Of a stretch of 64,000 bases of DNA, positions 58,408 through 64,000 are shown one piece after another. This stretch comes from Aphanocapsa sp. GSE-SYN-MK-11-07L (lineage in GTDB: Bacteria > Cyanobacteriota > Cyanobacteriia > Thermosynechococcales > Thermosynechococcaceae): NCBI GenBank assembly GCA_019359715.1, contig JAHHGS010000083.1:1-64000 (forward strand), read 5' to 3'. Position 1 is the first letter of the stretch. Each line of letters starts with the position of its first letter. The notes under the pieces were generated by a model. It saw only the letters and a list, made by a program, of their open reading frames with translations, had not been told where the DNA came from and did not search any database. The translations under genes were made by a program, and so were the position numbers.

Positions 58408-59433
58408 ATGTTTAACAGTAAAGATTCAGCCATTGCCAAACTGAGTTCCAGGGATCAACAGCTACTAAACCTGATCAAAACTTATCCAGATATTGAAGAT
58501 AAGGCAGAAAAATCCCAGCGTGTTACTCAGCTCCTTTGTTTGGACAAAACCCAAGCCATCCTCAAGTATTTATCTAGGGAAATTACTAGCCAAACCGCCT
58601 TTAGCTTTACGCTCTGGTTGATTGACGCTGAGCGAGTCAGTCTGAATTGGATCTACGACATGGCCTACACCATTTCTACCAATCCAACTCAGCATGATAT
58701 TGACCTCAGCAAAATCTATGAAAGCACTAAAAAGCTTGATGTCTTAGATCTAACAATTATTATTACTGAAACTGAAGACGGCTTAGCGGAAATCAAGCTA
58801 GATAAACTCAACGTTAAGGACTTAGCTAATAGTCTAGATGAAGGGCTAGCGCTAAGCATGTTGACCTGGTTTCTAACCTTTAAGAAAGTCGCTAGCGTTG
58901 ATTTGAGCTATATTTCAGAAATCTCTAAAAATATTAATAGGTCTGAACTCCCGTTAGCTGAAAAAGTAGCTTCTAATCAGTCTGAACCTGTTGTTTCCCA
59001 AGCCCAGCCGCTGTCTGCAATTGGCGAAATAGAATCTAACAAATCATTCGCTGACTACACATTTGAAGACATGCTATTTGCTTTAAATCTGCGATTAGGG
59101 GGTTCAGAAGATCAACTGTTGCCTAGAACCTTAGATAATTTCTTGTTTAAGAAGGTTGTTGACCCCAATGCTGGTTCGGAGAAAGTTGTTTTCCGACCGG
59201 GCTTGAAAGTAACAAAGTATTTATACGATGGCAAAGAGCGCCAGATGGCTAATGTCAACGTATGTAGCACTAAAACCTGGCCACCCGGTGTTTATGCAAT
59301 CCAAAAAGATGAGGATGAAGTTAAGGTGACTCGGCTACCCGGAAATGACTACTTTGAGGTTTTACCGGATGGCCCTGACCCTCATTTGCGGGCATTAACC
59401 ATTTTATCAATGAGCAATGCAGACCCTGTTTAG
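58408..59433 (+). CDS. Unknown soluble protein, 341 aa
   Basis: I do not recognise this protein. It is acidic, without signal or membrane segment. The first half is helical (LSSRDQQLLNLIKTYPDIEDKAEK, TYEST-like and LALSMLTWFLTFKKV). The last 100 residues read as a beta-rich domain (VVFRPGLKVTKYLYDGK, VNVCSTKTWPPGVYAIQKDEDEVKVTRLP). It is AT-rich relative to the psb genes. Its 3' end overlaps the truncated site-2 protease by 17 bases. A CRP-type site lies upstream. Confidence 0.65.
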   Translation: MFNSKDSAIAKLSSRDQQLLNLIKTYPDIEDKAEKSQRVTQLLCLDKTQAILKYLSREITSQTAFSFTLWLIDAERVSLNWIYDMAYTISTNPTQHDIDLSKIYESTKKLDVLDLTIIITETEDGLAEIKLDKLNVKDLANSLDEGLALSMLTWFLTFKKVASVDLSYISEISKNINRSELPLAEKVASNQSEPVVSQAQPLSAIGEIESNKSFADYTFEDMLFALNLRLGGSEDQLLPRTLDNFLFKKVVDPNAGSEKVVFRPGLKVTKYLYDGKERQMANVNVCSTKTWPPGVYAIQKDEDEVKVTRLPGNDYFEVLPDGPDPHLRALTILSMSNADPV

Positions 59434-60298
59434 AGGTGTCAAATCCATTACGCTGTTTCTGTTTGGTGGATTAGCTAGCTTGGAAAAAGAGTCAAAGACT
59501 CCTACCGAGGCTTTTTGGGTGGCGATCGCCGGGCCGTTAGTCAGCTTGCTGATCTCTGGTTTGGTGACAATTGTTGCTGTGGGTACCGGGATTTCGGGGC
59601 CGCTGGCTGCCATTCTGGGGGTGTTGGCCTCTGTCAATATGGCGCTGGCACTGTTTAATCTCATTCCTGGTTTGCCGCTGGATGGGGGGAACATCTTGAA
59701 AGCCGTGGTTTGGCAGGTAACAGGCAACCCCTATAAAGGGATGAAGTTTGCTGGTCAGGTTGGTCAGATCTTTGGCTGGTTAGCGATTGCATCGGGTCTA
59801 TTGCCACTAATTTTGTTCGGCAGCGGCATCAACTTTTGGAATGTGATTATTGGCTGGTTCTTACTACAAAATGCTGGTCAGGCAGCTCAGTATGGCGCTG
59901 TGCAGGATAAGTTGGTCGGGTTAACAGCGGCAGATGCTGTCATTGCAGATAGTCCCATCGTGGTTGATTCTCTGACGCTACGAGAGTTTGCCGATCAGCG
60001 GGTTCTGGACGGCCAGAATTGGCGTAAGTTCTTAGTCACCAATTGCGACGGACAACTGGTGGGCGAGATCACCATAGATGATTTGAAAACCATCCCCAGT
60101 CAACTCTGGTCAGAGACACTGGTGCAAACTGTAATGAAGCTCATTGAGCCATCCTTGACGGTAGAGACTGATGCCAGACCCCAGGATTATTTGGGGTGCT
60201 GTACCTTCTTTACTGTGATAGATGGCACTCAAGAGCATTGTCTTCACTTTGCTGAGTCAAACCAACAGAAGAGTGCCTGCCTGGTCACTCCTGACTGA
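59417..60298 (+). pseudogene. Site-2 protease (M50) missing its N-terminal zinc site
   Basis: The 293-residue frame begins MQTLFRGVKSITLFLFGGLASLEKESKTPTEAFWVAIAGPLVSLL, which is where full cyanobacterial S2P proteins continue after HELGHSLVARxxGI. The first membrane helix and HExxH motif are absent, and the frame starts inside the preceding gene. The second metal site NLIPGLPLDGG is kept, followed by membrane helices and a CBS-like region (LTAADAVIADSPIV, FLVTNCDGQLVGEITIDDL). The last 30 residues do not resemble family ends. It cannot be a zinc protease as it stands. Confidence 0.75.
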
Positions 60299-60571
60299 GG
60301 AGAGCGTTACGACTTTGCCCGGCAAGTGGGCCAATGTCAACAAAATCGCCAGGTTGAGAATCAAAACCCCAATCGCCAGGTGGCCCACGGCAAACGCCAG
60401 GACAGACTCCTTCTGAATCCACGGCAGCAGGAGCATCAGGAGGGCCAGCAGCCCACCTAAACTGAAGCGCACTAGCCATTTGGGAAGCGAAATATCGTGA
60501 TTGAACCGCATCAGCAGATGAATGACGATCGCAAAGGCAGTCGCGTTCACTGACAGATGGCATCCAGGCAT
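60257..60571 (-). CDS. Possible small membrane protein, 104 aa
   Basis: Leftward frame with three hydrophobic segments (TAFAIVIHLL, SLGGLLALLMLLLPW and VLAFAVGHLAIGVLILNLAILLTLA) and few charged residues between. It overlaps the end of the S2P frame by about 40 bases, consistent with a rearranged junction. No family recognised. It could be a real membrane protein or a remnant; the spacing of hydrophobic stretches is better than chance. Confidence 0.4.
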   Translation of the reverse strand: MPGCHLSVNATAFAIVIHLLMRFNHDISLPKWLVRFSLGGLLALLMLLLPWIQKESVLAFAVGHLAIGVLILNLAILLTLAHLPGKVVTLSSVRSDQAGTLLLV

Positions 60572-60693
60572 GGCGCTTTGGGGGGATGTCGATTTGTCTT
60601 GAGTACCCGCGATCTCTCAAGATTAGTCTCCGCCAGCAGCGTTGGCAGGGCAAAGCGGTGCTGGTGATCGCCTTTTTCCCAATTCAGCCAACC

Positions 60694-60987
60694 CTAATAC
60701 CGTCGCCCACCGCCGCTAAAGCTACCGCCAGCGCCTCGGTTATCCTCACGAGGTTTAGCTTTATTGACTCTGAGGCTCCGACCCATCCAGTCAGCGCCGT
60801 CGAGTTCCGCAATGGCTTTATCTTCTTCGGCATCACTGTCCATTTCGACAAACCCAAACCCACGCATCTTCCCTGTTTCGCGATCAGTGGGAAGTTGGAC
60901 TCTTTTGACCGTCCCATATTCAGCAAAAACTTCAGTCAAGTCGGCTTGCGTGACTTGAAAAGAAAGATTCCCAACGTAGATTGACAT
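60694..60987 (-). CDS. RRM RNA-binding protein (Rbp type)
   Basis: The start is ATG 60987 (MSIYVGNLSF); the frame extends three codons further. The 97-residue protein is one RNA recognition motif with RNP2 IYVGNL and RNP1 RGFGFVEM, followed by a short glycine-rich tail (GAGGSFSGGGRRY). Cyanobacterial Rbp proteins bind U-rich RNA, and many are cold-induced. The region upstream (61000-61150) could hold a long leader with cold-responsive control, but none is evident. It stands alone. Confidence 0.93.
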   Translation of the reverse strand: MSIYVGNLSFQVTQADLTEVFAEYGTVKRVQLPTDRETGKMRGFGFVEMDSDAEEDKAIAELDGADWMGRSLRVNKAKPREDNRGAGGSFSGGGRRY

Positions 60988-61152
60988 GATAAACAATTTT
61001 GAGACGAACGAGGCTATGTTTAGCCTTTGAACGCTCCAGATTGGGTTTGCCCTAGCCTTATGCTAGGAGTGAGCGCCACTTGGATTCTGTGACTTGCACA
61101 TTTGAGACTGCAATTTAATAGGGATGTCAATATCAATTCAGCCATGTAAAAG

Positions 61153-61479
61153 TCATTGTCCTGATTTTGAGAAGAAAACAAGATTTACCTTGCCAGTAAT
61201 CGGATGAGTTTGTGCTTTAGCACCTACTTGATAAACCGAGCGAATCAGTTCAGGCCAAAGTACTGTGGTAGGATTGCCTTGGGCAATTACCTGACCTTGG
61301 TTGAGTACATAGAGGCGATCGCAGTAAACGGCTGCCAAATTCAAATCATGGAGAGCTGCAATCGTCGTGATGCTTAATGTTTTCACCAATTCCATGAGTT
61401 CCAGTTGATAACGAATATCGAGGTGATTGGTCGGTTCATCGAGAATTAGAAGTTGCGGTTGTTGGGCGATCGCCCTCAT
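61153..61479 (-). pseudogene. ABC transporter ATPase fragment (FecE-like), N-terminus missing
   Basis: The 108-residue frame begins with MRAIAQQPQLLILDEPTNHLDIRYQLELMELV, that is, at the Walker B region; the Walker A, Q-loop and signature motif are absent. It continues with TIAALHDLNLAAVYCDRLYVLNQGQVIAQG and IRSVYQ, the H-loop and terminal part of the iron-siderophore/haem/vitamin B12 ATPase subgroup. Loss of the first 130 or so residues makes it non-functional. It lies next to a truncated S2P and a Zur-like regulated pair, indicating a rearrangement zone. Confidence 0.8.
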
Positions 61480-61575
61480 CGGGATTCAGAGTGTACTGGT
61501 TTGGCAAACATTAAAGCACAGCAAACGTCATGCTAATGGAATTTAGCACTCAAAACCACGCCCCTTACTATACTT

Positions 61576-62526
61576 TCATCTTTCTTTCGGATATTGGATA
61601 ACCCGCTCACTGCCGCGCTGCCGCGTTTTAGGATTAATGCTGAACAAGCGGATATATTTACCCTGATGCTCATGCAGACAATCTTCTAGAACTGCGATCT
61701 CTTCTGCCTCGCTGGTTGTTTTAATTAGCCCACAGTCAGACCAAGAATTAGCTCGAAATCGCCTTGCATCAGCTTGCTCTATCCCAATGTAATATTTCTG
61801 ATTTAGCAAATTGCGAACCCAGATTAACGCATCAGAATTCAAAAGTGAAGAGCGATGACCATTGCCAGACCCATTCTGTCGCAAAAAGTCTGAGTGTTCG
61901 TTTGATTCATCACGGATGTTTGTAATGCAGACATCATCCTCAGCGCAGAGATACCCCTGCCGCAGTTTTTGATTGATACCAACGACATGACGGGCAAAGT
62001 TTGAATCCGATTCCTGGACATTGGGTAAGCGATCGGCTTGTTGTTGATGGATAATCACTGAGCCAGATGCCACGTATTTACCCGCCGAGATTTCCACATT
62101 TTCGATCAGCGCATGGGACATGACAATACAGCTATCCCCAACACGGGCATTGAATACCGTAGAGCGGAAGCCGATAAAACAGCCATTTCCCACATAAGCC
62201 GGCCCATGAATGAGAGCCATGTGGGTAATGGAGGCATTGTCGCTAATCCACACCGAGTAAAGTTCACCATCGTCTCCCGTGACTCGTCCTTGCTCTAACC
62301 CATGGATCACCACGCCATCCTGGATGTTCACGTTTGCGCCAATGTAGAACGGCATTCCCTCATCGGCTCGAATCGAGACTCCGGGTGCAATGTGAACCTG
62401 CGTACCAATTCGCACATCGCCAATCACATTGGTGAGCGGGTGGATGTAGACACTCGGATCGATCGCTGGCTCAACAAGTTGCTGTGACCAGGGTGTTGGC
62501 GGTGCAGGGATGGTATGGATGTCCAT
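61576..62526 (-). CDS. Short CcmM-like protein: gamma-carbonic anhydrase domain plus one RbcS-like domain
   Basis: The 316-residue protein has the gamma-CA left-handed beta helix: residues 50-180 with [21 protein letters not shown] and [15 protein letters not shown]. Zinc ligands are kept: His75 in VVIHG, His102 and His107 in THMALIHG. Cys194 and Cys200 ([10 protein letters not shown]) match the regulatory disulfide of CcmM. The C-terminus has a single RbcS-like domain (about 226-313: [24 protein letters not shown] to [12 protein letters not shown]) where carboxysome CcmM carries several. It lies outside any ccm cluster, and its promoter region holds a Fur/Zur-like palindrome. Confidence 0.85.
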   Translation of the reverse strand: MDIHTIPAPPTPWSQQLVEPAIDPSVYIHPLTNVIGDVRIGTQVHIAPGVSIRADEGMPFYIGANVNIQDGVVIHGLEQGRVTGDDGELYSVWISDNASITHMALIHGPAYVGNGCFIGFRSTVFNARVGDSCIVMSHALIENVEISAGKYVASGSVIIHQQQADRLPNVQESDSNFARHVVGINQKLRQGYLCAEDDVCITNIRDESNEHSDFLRQNGSGNGHRSSLLNSDALIWVRNLLNQKYYIGIEQADARRFRANSWSDCGLIKTTSEAEEIAVLEDCLHEHQGKYIRLFSINPKTRQRGSERVIQYPKER

Positions 62527-62533
62527 GCTAATA

Positions 62534-62553
62534 TGAGAATGATTATTATTCTA
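62534..62553. promoter_or_regulatory. Fur/Zur-like palindrome between CcmM-like gene and cysS
   Basis: TGAGAATGATTATTATTCTA (62534-62553) is an inverted repeat AGAAT-N7-ATTCT and matches the general AT-rich Fur/Zur box (TGATAATnATTATCA-like). It lies eight bases upstream of the CcmM-like ATG and 48 bases upstream of cysS on the other strand. Zinc-responsive repressors bind such boxes in front of zinc-sparing paralogues. CysS and gamma-carbonic anhydrase homologues are both known members of COG0523/Zur-associated sets. Confidence 0.6.
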
Positions 62554-62600
62554 GATCTTACCCGAAAACATTACTCCAAAGTCGGCAACATTAATCTGTT

Positions 62601-64000
62601 ATGAGTCTTACTGTCTACAACACCCTGACTCGTCATAAAGAACCGTTTACCCCGATCTCGCCAGGTAACGTCACGATGTACTGCTGCGGTGTGACGGTGC
62701 ATGACGATTGCCATTTGGGTCATGCCCGTTCTTGCATTGGCTGGGATGTGGTGCGGCGATATTTACAATGGCGCGGTTATCAGGTGCGCTATGTGCAAAA
62801 CTTCACCGACATTGACGATAAGATTCTGAATCGGGCGAAGGCAGAAGGTAGTTCAATGCAAGCCATTGTCGATCGCTACATTGCTGCCTACTTCAACGAT
62901 ATTCGACAGTTAAACATCCTGGATGCGGATGAATATCCCCGTGTCACCGAGCATATTCCAGCGATTCATCAATTGATTCAGGCGCTTGAAGAAAAAGGCT
63001 ATGCTTATGCCATCAATGGCGATGTTTACTATAGTGTGCGGCAGTTTGCAGACTATGGCAAACTCTCTGGACGACAGCTAGAGCAGATGCAAGCGGGGGC
63101 AGGTGGACGGGTAGACCCCGCTGAGCCAGAGCGTAAGAAGCAAGACCCAGTTGACTTTGTACTGTGGAAATCTGCGAAGCTGGGTGAGCCTGCTTGGGAA
63201 TCCCCTTGGGGACAAGGGCGACCGGGCTGGCATATTGAATGTTCTGCGATGATCCGGGCGCGACTGGGAGAAACGATCGATATTCACGGCGGTGGTGGCG
63301 ATTTAGTGTTTCCGCACCATGAAAATGAAATCGCTCAGTCGGAAGTATTGACAGGTAAGCCTTTGGCAAACTATTGGCTGCACAATGGCATGGTGACAGT
63401 GAATGGCGAGAAGATGTCCAAATCTCTGGGCAATTTCACCACAATTCGAGCGTTGCTGGATGGCAACTGGTCAGAGTATCCACAGCCGATTGACCCGATG
63501 GTGATTCGGTTGTTTGTGCTGCAAGCCCACTACCGAAAACCATTAGATTTTGCCAAGGCGGCGATCGCGGCCGCCGAGAATGGATGGCAAACGCTCAAAG
63601 ATTCGCTGGCATTGGATTTGCAGCAATTGAATTTATCGTCGCCCATTCCCAGTGAACTGGATGCTGAATCGGTCAACCGTTTCCAAACTGCAATGGATGA
63701 TGACTTCAACACAGCGGCTGGACTGGCAGTGCTGTTTGAGCTAGCAAAAGCGCTCAAGCGAGAGTTCAATCTACGCTGCTATCAAGCGGAAAAAGAATGC
63801 TCTGATCTGCAATTTCAGACTTCATTGCAGACGCTCACCCGACTGGCGCAAGTATTCGGCTTAGAAGCCAGTAGAGAGACTGTTTCTGCACCAGAGTTTG
63901 ATGCTATTTGGATTGAATCACTGCTGCAACAGCGGCAACAGGCACGTCAGGAAAAATGCTATGCGGAGAGCGATCGCATCCGCAACGAACTGCAAGCGGT
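62601..64000 (+). CDS. cysS: Cysteinyl-tRNA synthetase (runs past window end)
   Basis: The gene starts ATG 62601 (MSLTVYNTLTRHKEPF) and is open to the last base (about 466 residues visible). The class I signatures are present: MYCCGVTVHDDCHLGHAR (HIGH-type), FTDIDDKI, GWHIECSAM, FPHHENEIAQSE and KMSKSLGNF. These include the usual zinc ligands (Cys in MYCCG, Cys in HIECSAM, His and Glu in HHENE). It charges tRNA-Cys. As it is divergent from the CcmM paralogue across a Zur-like box it may be the zinc-limited copy, although the zinc ligands are retained. Confidence 0.93.
   Translation, partial: MSLTVYNTLTRHKEPFTPISPGNVTMYCCGVTVHDDCHLGHARSCIGWDVVRRYLQWRGYQVRYVQNFTDIDDKILNRAKAEGSSMQAIVDRYIAAYFNDIRQLNILDADEYPRVTEHIPAIHQLIQALEEKGYAYAINGDVYYSVRQFADYGKLSGRQLEQMQAGAGGRVDPAEPERKKQDPVDFVLWKSAKLGEPAWESPWGQGRPGWHIECSAMIRARLGETIDIHGGGGDLVFPHHENEIAQSEVLTGKPLANYWLHNGMVTVNGEKMSKSLGNFTTIRALLDGNWSEYPQPIDPMVIRLFVLQAHYRKPLDFAKAAIAAAENGWQTLKDSLALDLQQLNLSSPIPSELDAESVNRFQTAMDDDFNTAAGLAVLFELAKALKREFNLRCYQAEKECSDLQFQTSLQTLTRLAQVFGLEASRETVSAPEFDAIWIESLLQQRQQARQEKCYAESDRIRNELQA

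Noticed and set aside
60285-60653. A 122-codon minus-strand frame overlapping the small membrane protein
   Set aside because: Unusual Cys/Arg/Pro-rich composition with no hydrophobic pattern; the 60257-60571 frame is better if either is real.
1-64000. tRNA genes, rRNA genes or a CRISPR array
   Set aside because: I looked for the T-loop signature GGTTCGAATCC and variants, for CCA ends and for regularly spaced repeats, and saw none I could support. A covariance search could still find a tRNA.

Overview
The window is chromosomal DNA of a cyanobacterium. The overlapping psbD-psbC pair, psbU, a CcmM-type protein, a cyanobacterial 4-hydroxyphenylpyruvate dioxygenase and the very frequent GCGATCGC (HIP1) octamer all point to this. 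The gene set (pentapeptide-repeat kinase, MEKHLA, CPP1-like and Mo-dependent nitrogenase C-terminal family proteins, an intein in dnaB) suggests a filamentous or Leptolyngbya-like lineage, but that placement is inference. No rRNA, tRNA or CRISPR array was recognised.

Layout. 0-0.25 kb: the end of an ISAs1-family insertion sequence. 0.5-7.5 kb: mixed single genes (hypothetical, Xi-class glutathione transferase, HdeD-like, SUKH/SMI1, dual-specificity phosphatase, cysC). 7.6-14 kb: a sugar ABC importer (lipoprotein binding protein, two permeases, ATPase) carrying a REP-like hairpin after the binding-protein gene and an inserted block of two tandem paralogues plus an acetyltransferase. 14-24 kb: AarF/UbiB kinase, DUF4340, ChaN-like, DHH phosphoesterase, SixA, a PPOX flavoprotein, MAPEG and a duplicated-module HELGH membrane protein. 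23-31.5 kb: a phospho-signalling neighbourhood with two sister FHA proteins, a receptor-like pseudokinase, PhoU and an active-looking kinase with pentapeptide repeats. 31.5-36 kb: yqeK-rsfS-rplI-dnaB, with a 496-residue intein inside the DnaB P-loop. 36-41 kb: CPP1-like, hppD, then psbD-psbC with an RpaB-type (HLR1) repeat upstream. 41-50.5 kb: housekeeping genes (glyQ, MlaE permease, FHA-adenylate cyclase, psbU, nadB, coaD, rpsN) and an esterase. 50.8-54.3 kb: a compact periplasmic redox cluster (MXKDX lipoprotein, DipZ-like thioredoxin, CcdA, cytochrome b, sulfite-oxidase-fold molybdoenzyme). 54.6-57.2 kb: a MacA/MacB-like pair with no ATPase beside it. 57.2-62.5 kb: a rearranged zone with a third FHA sister, an unknown protein, an N-terminally truncated site-2 protease, an RRM protein and a headless ABC ATPase. 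62.5 kb to the end: a short one-SSU-domain CcmM paralogue divergent from cysS around a Fur/Zur-like palindrome.

Themes. Second-messenger and protein-phosphate signalling is dense: four FHA proteins, a kinase, a pseudokinase, two phosphatases and a class III cyclase, and a perfect CRP-type palindrome lies in front of the third FHA sister. The redox cluster can be read as one electron path from cytosolic thioredoxin and membrane quinol to periplasmic thiols and a molybdoenzyme. The right end looks like a zinc-limitation module. Several short or start-less coding stretches (16388-16480, 51272-51451, 52063-52233, 54295-54582, 57166-57327) would be missed by a length-based gene caller and are recorded below.
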